NCBI GenBank assembly: GCA_034440615.1
Contig: JAOTOM010004873.1
Coordinates: 288,001-352,000 of the forward strand
Origin: Ashinkailepas kermadecensis
Lineage: Eukaryota; Arthropoda; Thecostraca; Neolepadidae
DNA length: 64,000 nt
Direction: 5' to 3'
This document shows, piece after piece, positions 47,165 to 59,688 of the stretch (position 1 is the stretch's first letter; each line of letters starts with the position of its first letter). The notes beneath the pieces were generated by a model. It did not search any database. It saw only the letters and a list, made by a program, of their open reading frames with translations, and was not told where the DNA came from. The translations under genes and the position numbers were made by a program.

Positions 47165-47900
47165 CCGGCCGTCGCCTGACACTCCATAACGTCGGCCGTC
47201 ACCTGACACACTCCATAGCGTCGGCCGCCACCTGACACACTCCATAGCGTCGGCCGCCACCTGACACACTTCATAACGTCGGCCGTCACCTGACACTCCA
47301 TAACGTCGGCCGCCACCTGACACTCCATAACGTCGGCCGTCATCTGACACACTCCATAGCGTCGGCCGCCACCTGACACACTCCATAACGTCGGCCGCCA
47401 CCTGACACTCCATAACGTCGGCTGCCACCCGACACTTCACAATGTCACCTGACACTCCACAATGTCGGCCTCCCCTGACACTCCACAACGTCGGCCTCCC
47501 CTGACACTCCACAACGTCGGCCACCACCTGACACTTCATGTCACCTGACACTCCACACCGTCGACCTCCCCTGACATTCCACAACGTCGGCCGCCACCTG
47601 ACATTTCACAATGTCACCTGACACTCCACAACGTCGGCCTCCCCTGACACTCCACAACGTCGGCCGCCACCAAACCCCCCAAAACACCCCCCCCCCCCCA
47701 CCACCCCCTCCCCCCCCCCCCCCCCCCACAAACCCCAACCACCCCCCCCCCCTAACAACGTCGGCCGCCACCTGACATTTCACAATGTCACCTAACTCAA
47801 AGGTCGGCCTCCCTAACACTCCACAACGTCGGCCGCCACCTGACACTTCACAATGTCACTTGACGCTCTACAACGTCGGCCGCCACCCGACACTCCACAA
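47165..47900. repeat. ~27-30 bp array with a C-rich interruption
   Basis: CACCTGACACTCCATAACGT plus CGGCCGC recurs about 24 times. 47675-47755 is a C-run of doubtful quality. Confidence 0.93.
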
Positions 47901-47964
47901 CGTCGTCGGTCGGCGCCTGGTGCACCAGGCCGGCCGGCGGCGCCGGTGATGAACGGGTCGTGGC

Positions 47965-49020
47965 CAGCGCCAGACATGCATCACCGGCCGGCGGCACCGT
48001 GACACCGTCCACCTGTGCGTCCCCGGCCGGCGGCACCGTGACACCGTCCACCTTGCCCTCCCCGGGGCACCGTGACACCGTCCACTTGTGCGTCCCCGGC
48101 CGGCGGCACCGTGGCACCGTCCACCTGTGCGTCCCCCGGCCGGCAGCACCGTGGCACCGTCCACCTGTGCGTCCCCCGGCCGGCGGCACCGTGGCACCGT
48201 CCACCTGTGCGTCCCCCGGCCGGCGGCACCGTGGCACCGTCCACCTGTGCGTCCCCGTGCGCGGCCGGCGGCACCGTGGCACCGTCCACCTGTGCGTCCC
48301 CCGGCCGGCAGCACCGTGACACCGTCCACCTGTGCGTCCCCCGGCCGGCGGCACCGTGACACCGTCCACCTGTGCGTCCCCCGGCCGGCGGCACCGTGAC
48401 ACCGTCCACCTGTGCGTCCCCGGCCGGCGGCACCGTGGCACCGTCCACCTGTGCGTCCCCCGGCCGGCAGCACCGTGGCACACCGTGGCACCGTCCACCT
48501 GTGCGTCCCCCGGCCGGCGGCACCGTGGCACCGTCCACCTGTGCGTCCCCCGGCCGGCAGCACCGTGGCACCGTCCACCTGTGCGTCCCCCGGCCGGCAG
48601 CACCGTGACACCGTCCACCTGTGCGTCCCCCGGCCGGCGGCACCGTGGCACCGTCCACCTGTGCGTCCCCCGGCCGGCGGCACCGTGACACCGTCCACCT
48701 GTGCGTCCCCCGGCCGGCGGCACCGTGACACCGTCCACCTGTGCGTCCCCGGCCGGCGGCACCGTGACACCGTCCACCTGTGCGTCCCGGCCGGCGGCAC
48801 CGTGACACCGTGACACCGTCCACCTGTGCGTCCCCGGCCGGCGGCACCGTGACACCGTGACACCGTCCACCTGTGCGTCCCCGGCCGGCGGCACCGTGAC
48901 ACCGTGACACCGTCCACCTGTGCGTCCCCCGGCCGGCGGCACCGTGACACCGTCCACCTGTGCGTCCCCCGGCCGGCAGCACCGTGACACCGTCCACCTG
49001 TGCGTCCCCCGGCCGGCGGC
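47965..49020. repeat. 40-bp array, ~26 copies
   Basis: The unit is CCCGGCCGGCGGCACCGTGA plus CACCGTCCACCTGTGCGTCC, with GTGGCACC variants. Confidence 0.97.
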
Positions 49021-50049
49021 AGGTGGCGCGACGGCCCGCCACTGTCGCCGTCACCCGTCACCGGCGTGATGACGGCCAGCCGGCCGGCCGTCACGCCGGT
49101 CATCAGCCGGGTGGCACCTGGCCGCCGGCGAGAGGTCGCCCGACACAAAACCCCGCCGCCTAGCCCCGCCCACACCTCGCGTCTCGCGACAAGCGGGACA
49201 AACGCAACAAACAACCACCAGCTCCGCCACCGGTCCGACTCGCACCCGACAAAAGCGCACCGCCTGTTGGGTGTTTGTGTTCAGCGCGGCACGGCTCCTG
49301 ACGACGGACGCGACGGCAGCCGACCAGTAACAGGAGCCAGGCCGACTCCCCAGCCGCCCGACAGCGGCGCCGGCACCGGCGCCGGCACCGGCACCGGCAC
49401 CGCCCGATTACAGCGGCTCGGTGGGTAACTGGTGCGTCACACACCTCCCGCAGCTGGTCGTGCCGCTCAGCTAAGTCCGCGCCAGCCCCCGTCAATTAGG
49501 AACTCGCGGATAATGATGATACACTCGTCGTCACAGACGTGGACGGTGACGATGTTTGTGTGCGATGAGGCGGTCGGGCGTGTGTTCCGTCATCAGTGCC
49601 CGTGTTTTGAGCGGACGAATGGTGACAGGACGGGCCGTCCGGCTAAGCTGAACTGCCTCACAGGCAGGACGGCGAGCAGAAGCTTCAGCTCAGACGGCCT
49701 GGCGTGGCGTGGAAGGTTGGGGGGGGGTAGGAACTCCATGACGAGGGTGTGTCATATGGGTACTCCACAACATGCATTTAATTATTAAGTATGTATTTCG
49801 GAACGGGCTGGATTTTCATCACCATTATAAGACAAAAATGGCAAAACTTCCGGATTTGGAATTCGCTGCCGGGTTGATCTCGCAGCTAGATTGCTGCTCT
49901 ACCTGATGCAATAGTCATTTTTCCAACGGAATGGACTTGGATGACCGCTATGGGTGGCGATAGAGTCGGACTGGTTGCGGTTTGACCTTTCAGGATCCGA
50001 ATTATATTTGATGAGGGGATTTCAATTCGTCATGCTCTAGCTGTGGGGG

Positions 50050-50320
50050 ACCCGACTGGAGGCAGGGTCCTCGGTACAGGCGGGGCGCCGTGAGGCAGGG
50101 TCCTCAGTACAGGTGGGGTGTCGTGAGAGGCCCGGCGAGCGACAGTGTCCTCAGTACAGGTGGGGTGTCGTGAAGGGCCCGGCGGGAGGTAGGTGCCGCG
50201 GTGCGGGCGGGGTGTCGTGAAGGGCCCGGCGGGAGGTAGGTGCCGCGGTGCGGGCGGGGTGTCGTGAAGGGCCCGGCCGGAGGCAGGTGCCGCGGTGCGG
50301 GCGGGCGTGCCGCGTGATTC
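50050..50320. repeat. ~47-bp repeat, ~5 copies
   Basis: GGGCCCGGCGGGAGGTAGGT and GCGGGCGGGGTGTCGTGAA recur. Confidence 0.9.
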
Positions 50321-50994
50321 AGCAGGATAATGCCGTTTTAAGTAGCGTGTGACAGGCGCTGCGGTCGTGTCGGCGGCATGACCGTGACGAGCGCGCGACA
50401 CCGCCGCCCACACCCGTGTGACGTCACACACCCTGTCACCCGGGCGGGGGTGAGGAGCGACGGCGGACGACACATGAGGTCCGACTCACTTCAGAGACAC
50501 AAGAATCTTGATTATTTGTGTTTAAGGGCGACACACGAATCGCGTCACACAGCAGACCCCGGGGGGCCGGGTGACGTCCGAGATCCAAGGACGCGGGTGA
50601 AGCAGAGACCGGGGCACCCTGGTGACAGGTGCCGGGTGAGAGGGCACTGCTGGCATCTGATACAGGGGAGGGGGCGCTGTTGGCATGTCATACATGGGTG
50701 ATGGACACTGATGGCACCAGCTGCAGGGGGTAACCCGTTGACGTCCGATACAGGGAGACATTAACGGTATCAGATACCGGGGGACCCAGGTCGATGACAT
50801 CTGAGTTTTTAGTTTAGGAGCGCTTCGAGTAAAGCGTGATCATTTAGCAGGTTGACGACATCAGATACCGGGTGACCCAAGCGACGTCAAACACCGAGGC
50901 ACTGATCTGACACCAAATGCCGGGAGACCAACACGACGCCAGAGATCGTGGACATGTGTCGAGCTCTCAGACGACATCACAGTCCAGGCAGACC

Positions 50995-51500
50995 AGACCA
51001 CTCCGAGTCTCACCGGACCAGCCGGGACCACCCGAGACCAAGTGGTACTAGCCGCGACCGGCAGACCAGACCACTCCGAGTCTCACCGGACCAGCCGGGA
51101 CCACCCGAGACCAAGTGGTACTAGCCGCGACCGGCAGACCCGACCACTCCGAGTCTCACCGGACCAGCCGGGACCACCCGAGACCAAGTGGTACTAGCCG
51201 CGACCGGCAGACCAGACCACCCGAGTCTCACCGGACCAGCCGGGACCACCCGAGACCAAGTGGTACTAGCCGCGACCGGCAGACCAGACCACTCCGAGTC
51301 TCACCGGACCAGCCGGGACCACCCGAGACCAAGTGGTACTAGCCGCGACCGGCAGACCAGACCACTCCGAGTCTCACCGGACCAGCCGGGACCACCCGAG
51401 ACCAAGTGGTACTAGCCGCGACCGGCAGACCAGACCACTCCGAGTCTCACCGGACCAGCCGGGACCACCCGAGACCAAGTGGTACTAGCCGCGACCAGTG
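50995..51500. repeat. 73-bp array, 7 copies
   Basis: CCACTCCGAGTCTCACCGGA, CCAGCCGGGACCACCCGAGA and CCAAGTGGTACTAGCCGCGA recur with a 73-bp period and almost no divergence. Confidence 0.97.
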
Positions 51501-51504
51501 ACAC

Positions 51505-51655
51505 GGACCAGCCGAGACCGGCTGTGACCAGTCGGGACCGGCTGTGACCAGTCGGGACCGGCTGTGACCAGTCGGGACCGGCTGTGACCAGTCGGGACCG
51601 GCTGTGACCAGTCGGGACCGGCTGTGACCAGTCGGGACCGCAGTCGGGACCGCGA
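51505..51655. repeat. 20-bp array, ~7 copies
   Basis: CGGGACCGGCTGTGACCAGT in tandem, directly following the 73-bp array. Confidence 0.97.
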
Positions 51656-51990
51656 GACGAGGACCGTCGAGGCGACGATCCGCCAGCAGAGCCCGACCTG
51701 CGTCGCCGCCGGTCCGCGTGGCCCGCCCACTGCACGCCTCGGCTGAACTGAACCACCGGCCGGCCACCGACCCACACCGGGCCACCTCAGACACGGACGC
51801 GCCTGTTCGCCAACACGACAATTGACGCAATGGGCGTCTGCCGTGCTGTCGTGCCGGCCGGCTAGTTCATCCGTCGAGCCAGTCAACTGCATCGCTCGGT
51901 GCAGCTTCCCGGCGGTTAAGAGGTGACGGCTGGTGATGTCGACATGTTCGTACCGCGCCGCGCAGAGGCGGTGCTCGTGTCGCCAAATGT

Positions 51991-52083
51991 TTGTGTGTGG
52001 GTTCTTTTTACGACGCCTCCGTTGGCTGAGTCACATAGCGTCGCCAGCGTCTGCCGCCGGGCGGTCGCCGGTGGACTGGGTAC
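51991..52083 (-). mobile_element. 5'-truncated SINE with TSD
   Basis: A 93-bp 3' portion of the SINE on the - strand, with a perfect CGACGC/GCGTCG stem and AAAAAGAACCCA tail. It is flanked by the direct repeat cgccaaatgt at 51981-51990 and 52084-52093. Loss of the tRNA part with a kept TSD indicates 5' truncation during insertion. Confidence 0.8.
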
Positions 52084-52855
52084 CGCCAAATGTGTGTCGG
52101 CCGTACAGAGGTGGTGGTGGGCGCGTATCGGACCAGCAGTGTCATCATGTCGGCCAGCGCCCCGGCGGCCGATCGCGCCGTGTACGGCACCAGCGGCCGC
52201 CCTCACAGTGTTCCCGGTGCGCTCTGCCGAGCCGCAGGTCACGCACCTCCCGCACCCACACGGCACGGCACTCTGGCCCTCCCCAGCACCGCCTGACCGG
52301 CCATCAGACCCCGTGGAGCTCAAACTCACGTCCTCCACCTCTCACTCACGTCCTGATCCCCACCCATCCCCACCCAGGTCCTGATCTCCCGATCACGTTC
52401 TGAGCCTCCCACTCGGTTCCTCGGTCCCCCACTCACGTCCTACCCTCACAAACACACACACTCACGTCCTGAGCCGTCCACTCACGTCCTGGACGTCCAC
52501 TGAGGTGCGGGCCCGGAGTCGGTCCACGTTCTGATCTGCCGGTCTTTGCACCACCGCATCCCAACACGTTCAAAGCCTAGAAACTGCCTGGTCAGTAGTT
52601 GGTCTGCGTCTCACTCCTGACACATCCTTCGGACATGCCTGACCGACATTTGTCGTATTTCTCGTCCGTCGCCGACATCCCAGGCACGTGACATTCTTAT
52701 ACACCCCTACGTTATTCCCCGCACGCACCTCGCGTCAAGTATGGTAAGGACATATTTCGACAGCGTTGTCCCCCGGGCCGTACTCAGCAAACGTCTGCGG
52801 GACGTGTGCATTTCCAATGGCTTGGCGCCATTTCCTCCTGGGTGGCGCCACACGC

Positions 52856-53120
52856 ATGGCGGCAATAACGCGAACCTGCCGCGTTATTATCCAACCACAC
52901 ACAGAGTCTCCTGTGAAACATGTGCATGGCGGCAATAACGCGAACCTGCCGCGTTATTATCCAACCACACACATAGTCTCCTGTGAAACATGTGCATATC
53001 TCGGTAATGTCCTCCATATGATATCCTGTGTAGCACGTCCATATCTCGGTAACGTCCTCCATATAATCCCCTTGTAATATGTCCATATCTCGATAATGTC
53101 ATCCATATAATCTCCCGTGT
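52856..53120. repeat. 70-bp and 45-bp tandem repeats
   Basis: A 70-bp unit (GGCGGCAATAACGCGAACCT) occurs twice, followed by three copies of a ~45-bp unit (CATATCTCGGTAATGTCCTC). Confidence 0.88.
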
Positions 53121-53184
53121 TCCGCGGATACCAAACGGTTGTTTCGTGTTTGACAGAGCTGCCGTGTTGTGGCGTTGGGTGTGC

Positions 53185-53350
53185 TGCCGTAGCCGTAGCC
53201 GTGGCCGTAGCCGTAGCCGTAGCCGTAGCCGTGGCCGTGGCCGCGGCCGTGGCGGTCGCCGTGACCGTGGCCGGCGGTGTCCGTTGCCCGGGTGCCCGGG
53301 TGTGGACCCTGTGGCCGTGGCCGGCGGTGTCCGTGGTCCGGGTATCCAGC
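53185..53350. repeat. CCGTAG/CCGTGG hexamer repeat
   Basis: GCCGTAGCCGTGGCCGTAGC-type hexamers, then two ~50-bp GTGGCCGGCGGTGTCCGT units. Confidence 0.9.
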
Positions 53351-53754
53351 CCCGGGTGCCGGGGGGTGGACACCGTGCAGTCGCCGGCACAACCCGGCCC
53401 ATTAGCCGCCCGTGCCGATGGGCATCAGTCCGCCGCACGCCCGGCGGGCCCATTGTAACGCGCCACTGTTTCGCTTCCAGCCGCGGCACCGGCACCGAGG
53501 CACGCAACCACGCCCGACCACGGCGGCCGGCGCACCGCCGCAGCCGCCCCGACCTCCGGCCAGGCCTTCGGGCAGGCCTTTGGTCAGGCCTCCGGGCGTG
53601 CCGGTCCGGTCCGAGCTGCGCCCAGCCTGCTGACAGGACAGCGGCGGCAGGCGGCCACGAGGAGACGGGACGGCGACCAGAGCGCCCCCCCCTCCGGTGA
53701 GTACCACCTCCTTGTGACGGCAGCGTCGCGGCTCGACAGCGCACCGCCTTCCCC

Positions 53755-54050
53755 ACACCACCCGACAACACACCGACACCACACCGACACCACTTGATAC
53801 CACACCGACACCACCCGACACCACCCGACAACACACCGATACCACCCGACACACACTTGAGACCACACCGACACCACACCGATACCACCCGACACCACAC
53901 CGATACCACCCGACACCACACCGATACCACCCGACACCACCCAACACCACACCGACACCACACCGATACCACCCGACACCACCGACACCACACCGACACC
54001 ACCCGACACCACCCGACACCACACCGATACCACCCGACACCACACCGACG
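53755..54050. repeat. ACC/GACACC repeat
   Basis: CACCACACCGACACCACCCG and CACCGATACCACCCGACACC units in irregular tandem order. Confidence 0.93.
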
Positions 54051-54469
54051 CCGGCGCGGCCGACCGAGTAGCCCGTTGCGCCGCAAACAAATTACGTATC
54101 GAGTCGAGAAGCGTGACGGCAGGCAAGTTTGCCGTGCGTTGCACTTACTGTCACGGCAAACGCCGCAAATGGCATGGGTTGCCGGCGGCCGGTGACCGGT
54201 GACCAGTGGTCACCCAGTCCGTGCCCACTTTGTAGCGCGGCCGATCCGCGACGGCTGGAAAAACGCCGGGCGTGCAGGCAGGCGGCGCGGTGCGGTGGGC
54301 GGCCGGCGGTCGGCCGGCGGTCGGACCCGGCCGGCCCGTGGCCGTCACCGCTGTCACGTCTGGCGCGTCACAGGGCCGGCGCCGCTCCCACGCGTCACGC
54401 GCCCACACGCTGCGCCACGCCGGCCGCGCTCCCACCGCGCCGGGCCGGGTGGGCGGGGGGACGTGAGGC

Positions 54470-54600
54470 CGACACCGGGCCGACACCGAGCCGACACCGG
54501 GCCGACACCGGGCCGACACCGGGCCGACACCGAGCCGACACCGGGCCGACACCGGGCGGCGGTGGGGACGTGACGCTGACACCGGGCCGACACCGGTCGG
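54470..54600. repeat. 11-bp array
   Basis: CCGACACCGGG and CCGACACCGAG alternate about ten times. Confidence 0.95.
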
Positions 54601-54920
54601 CGGTGGGGGTGTGCCGCCGACGCGCCGCCCGCACGCGAGCCGGCCGTGTTTGAGCTGGCCGCGCCTCGCGCCACACGTAGCCGTCACGGACGCAGTCACA
54701 TTAGCGCCGACTGTGGCGCGCCAAGTTGGCCGGCATTCAGCGTCTGAAAGCGGCGCGCCGCGATCGAAGCGGCGATAAATGACGCGTCAGAGCGGCGAGC
54801 GGCGAGCACCGGCCACCGCGGCGCCACACTAATCCGCGCCCGCCGCCGCCGCTCACGCCACGCCACCGGTCCAGCCGTGCCGACCGGCCGCCGCTTTTCC
54901 TGCGGTGCTCGGGATTTGCC

Positions 54921-55090
54921 GGTAGGCAGGTAGGTGGGTACTTTGGTTCTTTTCCGACGCATCCAACCGCTTGGTCACACAGCGTCGCCAACCTGCCACG
55001 CCGGCTGGTCGCGGGTGGACTCGGTGACCCCGTCGGTTGTGGGATTCGAACCCGCGATCTTGCCACCGGGATGTGCCGGTCATCACACCG
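54921..55090 (-). mobile_element. tRNA-derived SINE, diverged subfamily
   Basis: On the - strand it has a B box (GGGTTCGAATCCC, seen on + as gggattcgaacccgc), the common body, a perfect CGACGC/GCGTCG hairpin stem and an AAGAACCAAAGTACCC tail. Ends are approximate. Confidence 0.75.
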
Positions 55091-55374
55091 AGCCGACCGG
55101 CGGAGGTCGCCGACAGGCTGTGGTCACCGGTGTCGACACGCCGCCGGCCAGACCGCCGCCGGCCAGTTCGGTGCGCTCGGCCCTGGTCAGCCCCGGTCGG
55201 TACGGCTCTGTCGCTCTGTCGCTCAGCCCTTTCTCGGTCCCGCTTGACCCCGCTCAGTCCACACCGACCGCCGGACCGGGCCACCAATCAGGTCCGGCTC
55301 GGTAATTTGGCCAGGGTGTTGTACCTGGCCAGCACGCTGGCACGTGGCCTGACCAACCGCCAGCGCCCAGCACT

Positions 55375-55745
55375 ATAGCCGGTCTGCCCTCCCCGCCTGG
55401 CACCAGAGGCAGTCCGCCCTCCCCACCTGACACAGAGGCGGTCTGCCTGCCGCCTGGCACCAGGGCAGTCCGCCCTCCCCACCTGACACAAGAGACAGTC
55501 CGCCCTCCCCACCTGACACAAGAGGCGGTCTGCCCTCCCCGCCTGGCACCAGAGGCAGTCCGCCCTCCCCACCTGACACCAGAGACAGCCAGTCCGCCCT
55601 CCCCGCCTGAAACAAGAGACAGTCTGCCCTAGTCGCCTGGCACCAGAGACAGCCAGTCCATCCTCATCACCTAACACCAGAGACAGCCGGTCCACCCTCC
55701 CCGCCTGACGCCAGAGGCAGCCCGCTGTCAGTGACACCAGAAGCA
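55375..55745. repeat. ~24/47-bp repeat
   Basis: CAGTCCGCCCTCCCCACCTG and GGTCTGCCCTCCCCGCCTGG recur with ACACAAGAGA linkers. Confidence 0.92.
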
Positions 55746-56019
55746 GCCCCTCCCCACGTGACCAGCACGGCACCCCAGACGTGGCGGCCTTAATGAGCCC
55801 GGGCGCAGATTGAGAGCTCCTTGAGTGAGCTGAGCGCCGGCGCGGCCTGGCTCAGCGCACTGAGCCGGGCCGGGCCGGCCGCGCCACGGCCAGCTTTGTT
55901 TAAGCGGACAACAAAGTGGCGGCCCGCCATCGCCTACATCTCTGGCCGGCGACGGTATTCAGGTGCGTTACTCGCGACCGGCCGCTCACGGGGGCCGGCC
56001 ACGGGACACGACAGTGGCG

Positions 56020-56390
56020 GCTCATGTTCGCCCACGGAGGTCGGAGGCCCATGTTTGCTCACGGAGGCCGGATGCCCATGTTCGCCCACGGAGTCCAGCG
56101 GCACGTGTTCGCCCACGGAGGCCAGAGGCCCATGTTCACGTACGTTCGCCCACGGAGGCCAGCGGCCCGTGTTCACGTATGTCCGCCCACGGCGGCCGGC
56201 GGCCCGTGTTCACGTATGTTCGCCCACGGAGGCCAGCGGCCCATGTTCACGTACGTTCGCCCAGGGAGGCCGGCGGCCCATGTTCACGTACGTTCGCCCA
56301 GGGAGGCCGACGGCCCGTGTTCACGTATGTCCGCCCACGGAGGCCAGCGGCCCATGTTCACGTACGTTCGCCCACGGCGGCCGGTGACTA
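56020..56390. repeat. ~25-37 bp repeat
   Basis: TTCGCCCACGGAGGCCAGCG and GCCCATGTTCACGTACG recur about eleven times. Confidence 0.93.
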
Positions 56391-57251
56391 TTGACGGAAC
56401 GTGACCCCGGCGCCGTCGCCCGGACCAGCTGGTCGGGCCGAGCACCGACCAACTGACAAACTACTAACGCCATCCGTAACACGCCCAGAAGACTCGATCG
56501 CTGGCGGAAATGCCCGCGAACTGACACGCCCGGCAGCCACTGGCGCGTTCGGTTGGTCCGACAGTAGGAAACCGCGCGCGATGACAACCACTCCATTCCA
56601 TGTCATTCCATCTCAGCCACTCCTTCCGGAGGCGATCAGCCTGCGCGCGCGCGGACGGCAAGGGACGTGCGCGCAGGGATGACAAGGCACGTGACGCTGG
56701 CACGGCACGTGCCGGGACAGAACGGCGCCGTGGCAGGCCGGCCCGTGGATGACGTCACACGTGGCCAGCCGACAGGCAGGCAAACTGTCCTGCCGTGCAA
56801 CGGCTGCGGCTGCGGCTCCGGCGACGGCCGCGGCCGTAGCCGTCGCCGCAGCCGAAGCCGGGGAGTGTAGCGAGCCCGGAGCCGGAGCCGAAGTGTGGCG
56901 CCCGACGGCGACACGTCACGGCGTCACGACACGGACACGCGTCACGACCGTGCGGCGGCGTGGCTGTGGCGCCCACTCCCACTCGCCTGGTGGCCGCTGT
57001 GGCAGTGCCGGTGAGCCGGTGGAGCAGCAGGCTCGTAGCCAGCTGGAAGTGCCCCGGTGACGCGGTGACGCGGTGACGCCGTACCGCCACGCCCGCCACG
57101 CTGCTCCACTGACGCGTGTGATAACGACGCCGCTGGCAGCCGCCAGATGATCATGTGGACTTAGACTGGCGGCCCTCAGTCCAGGGCACGGTACAGCTCG
57201 GATAAACCTGCTCAGAGGTTCTCGGAGCTACCAGGAAGGATGAAGCTATAG

Positions 57252-57307
57252 TTAGTTATTAGGGTTTTTGGGCGCATCAACTGCATTGGTTATACAGCGC
57301 CCATAAC
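57252..57307 (+). mobile_element. Ultra-short retroposed hairpin tail, 17-bp TSD
   Basis: A 56-bp insert (TTAGTTATT...GGGCGCATCAACTGC...GCGCCCATAAC) lies between perfect 17-bp copies of gaaggatgaagctatag at 57235-57251 and 57308-57324. GGGCGC and GCGCCC form the outer stem. This is the cleanest copy in the window. Confidence 0.92.
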
Positions 57308-57329
57308 GAAGGATGAAGCTATAGTAGGA

Positions 57330-58350
57330 AGCTGAAGGCATGATCATCTGGCTGGGGCGGAGGTTGGAATGTTTCCCAGCCAGCAGTGGAAATAGCCCGT
57401 TGGGGATTGCTGAGGCTTAACGGCGTTTCACCTGCTTTGCATCAGCGGACATCACCTCAAGATGGTCCAAAATCGCTGATCACGCCACGTCAACGTGGCA
57501 GACTGCAGCGACGTAGCGATGCCAGACCAAGAGTGGTACTTGACTTTCGGGCTGTGTCGGCGACACGAGATCGTCCGCCCCCCCCCCCCCCGGCGGATAT
57601 TTGTGTCGATAACTGATGCATCCCGAGAGCACACTCGCCGCCGCAGATAGTGGGCGCTCGCAGCACGATGTAAACACTTGAACCGGGTCGACAAATGGAA
57701 ACGATGGGCGCACAGTTCCCAAACACCGTCTGTGGAAACGAGCACACTTCCTGTGCACCAGCCAGTCTCGAGAGCATCACCGGGTACTGGCGGTCATGTG
57801 TGTGCCTATCGCTAAGCGTGGAGCCGCACAGCCAAGTTGGCATTATCTACTTGGCTGCTTGGCCGTTAAGGGTGCAAGTAGAGAGTATGTCGGCAAGTAG
57901 CGGCCGGCTGATTCATGCAGTGGACCTGGCATTACCGTCTCGACGTTTGTTCGCAACGCAGACGTGGGAGTGGCATGCAGAAATATGAACACTCGGCCCT
58001 AGAATATCTGGAATATCTAGAACATGACTGATTGATCAATGCGTGAAGTGCGTGGTACGCCGTGGCCAGTGCGTGCTCCCACCACGTGCCCGCGACCAGG
58101 CGTGTGTCAGGTGGACGGCAAAACCATCAACATCGGTGGTGCGGAGCAGGCTACGCTGCCGCTCAGCGCTAACTTCTCTGGACTTCAAAACTGCGCCGTA
58201 ATTGGCTAAAGCACGACAGATTATGTGTGGAAGGTCGGGTCATACAGAATAGCTTAAGCAATACGTTCAGCACATGGTCTCATTAGCATCGCCTCATAAA
58301 CCGGCTCTGCCCATCACTACCCTATTGTATCTCAACAGTTCATATTCAGA
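57330..58350. other. No recognised gene
   Basis: Unique DNA between two hairpin-tail elements. No supported coding frame, RNA gene or repeat array. Confidence 0.55.
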
Positions 58351-58359
58351 AGATTATGC

Positions 58360-58414
58360 TGGGCGCTGCATGACCAATGAAGTCGATGCGCCCTAAAGCC
58401 CTAATATCTCACTA
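58360..58414 (-). repeat. Hairpin-tail element copy
   Basis: GGGCGCTGCATGACCAATGA, then AGTCGATGCGCCCTAAAGCC and a CTAAT...CTAAC tail. Stem GGGCGC/GCGCCC is intact. A 7-bp flanking repeat (ttcagaa) is possible. Confidence 0.7.
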
Positions 58415-59083
58415 ACTTCAGAATGCACACCCCATTGTTGCACAAAATTTGAACAACCTCGTTTCCCGTCCTGCAGAAAGAAAAAGCACTCGCACACGAT
58501 GATTTGCAAGCGAAACTGCCGTCCTGCTTGCGTGACCAAGGGACGCAAATAGCACGGCCAAGTTGAGAATATGAGAAACTTGTCACGATATGCGACACTC
58601 AATGGCCGCCAGCTAGTCGCTGGGTGGCGTGCCCAACAGTTATCACTCACATACAGTGCAAAACTCCTGCACGACAAATGCCCGGAAATCTCCGAGCTTG
58701 AAAAATGAGACTGGCCTGAGGGAACAGTCGGGTATACAATTGCTATGTTGATCCCCGTGGGCCAATAAAACGCAAGTCACCACCAATCTATACATCATGC
58801 CCAGCACGGCAAAACATGCATTCGACAAATACCCCACCGCGGGGCGTCTCTGTCTCCAAGATTGCGTCTCTGCACCGGCTCCAAAGGCACTGCAGGCATC
58901 CTCTCTGGTCGGCCGAATTCCTCCCTCGCGCCGGACGACCGCTTTTCTAATCATCTCTGACAGCATGAAGCTTCTGATCTACTGTATGTGCACTACGGCA
59001 CCTACTCTTCCCCTGGCAAGGACTGTGTTCCTAATTGTGATCGGTGGAATCTGCGTTTCTGAGTTTGCGTTGGTGAGCGCGCG

Positions 59084-59124
59084 CGTTGCGTTGCGTTGCG
59101 TTGCGTTGCGTTGCGTTGCGTTGT
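59084..59124. repeat. GCGTT pentamer microsatellite
   Basis: GCGTTGCGTTGCGTT-type units, about eight. Confidence 0.95.
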
Positions 59125-59163
59125 CCACGGCGAGAACTGAGTCTCCGCTTCGTCCGGGCTGGA

Positions 59164-59332
59164 TTGGTTGGTTATTGGTTTTTTTTTACGACACGTCGAG
59201 CGTTGAGTCATGTAGCGTCGCCAATCTCTCACGCCGATTGGTCGCGGGCGAAGAGTAGCGACAGGTGAGACTCGAACCCACAACCTTTCGATTGTGAGAC
59301 GAGCATCTTACCCCTAGACCACTCGTCCCCGT
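59164..59332 (-). mobile_element. tRNA-derived SINE, copy 3, with 13-bp TSD
   Basis: A full-length copy of the same SINE on the - strand (169 bp). It has a perfect 13-bp target-site duplication, cgtccgggctgga, at 59151-59163 and 59333-59345. A and B boxes and the CCAATAACCAACC tail are intact. Confidence 0.92.
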
Positions 59333-59403
59333 CGTCCGGGCTGGAGGACTGAGTCAACCAGCTTCTCCCAGGCACCGAGTGCGCTCCCACGTGTTTCTGG
59401 GTT

Positions 59404-59439
59404 GTTGTTGTTGTTATTGGGGTTTAGGGGCGCATCAAC
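59404..59439 (+). mobile_element. Ultra-short retroposed tail, 36 bp, 12-bp TSD
   Basis: Only 36 bp (GTT repeats, GGGGTTTAGGGGCGCATCAA) lie between copies of tgtttctgggtt at 59392-59403 and 59440-59451. It is truncated inside the hairpin. Confidence 0.82.
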
Positions 59440-59626
59440 TGTTTCTGGGTTCGGTTGGGTTTCTCAATAGCAATGGCAATGCCAATAATGCTCCAGCCGA
59501 GACCATGTGCCACCCTCCCTCTCTCTTGGGAAATGAACACGGCCATGCTTATCTCAGGGACACATTGCGTTTGTGTGTGTGTGTTTGGGGGTGAACTGCA
59601 TCCACGTGTGCGTCCACTCCCTTGAG

Positions 59627-59688
59627 TTAGTTAGTTATTTATTGTAGTTTAGGGGCGCATCGACTGCATAGGTCATATAGCGCCCATT
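59627..59688 (+). mobile_element. Ultra-short retroposed hairpin tail, 13-bp TSD
   Basis: A 62-bp insert with TTAGTTAGTTATTTATTG, then TTTAGGGGCGCATCGACTGC and AGCGCCCATT. The flanks are 13-bp direct repeats with one mismatch (59614-59626 and 59689-59701). Confidence 0.85.

Noticed and set aside
46031..47584. 517-codon frame with SRAEP repeats
   Set aside because: Pentamer GGCTC array read through. Any frame of a pentamer without a stop stays open.
47848..49214. 380-448 codon Arg/Gly/Pro-rich frames
   Set aside because: Translation of the 40-bp GC-rich minisatellite. Many overlapping frames are equally open.
53402..53470. A further Ssdp exon (MGPPGV on the - strand)
   Set aside because: Composition is suggestive, but there is no matching acceptor, donor and phase, and flanking residues do not follow the family.
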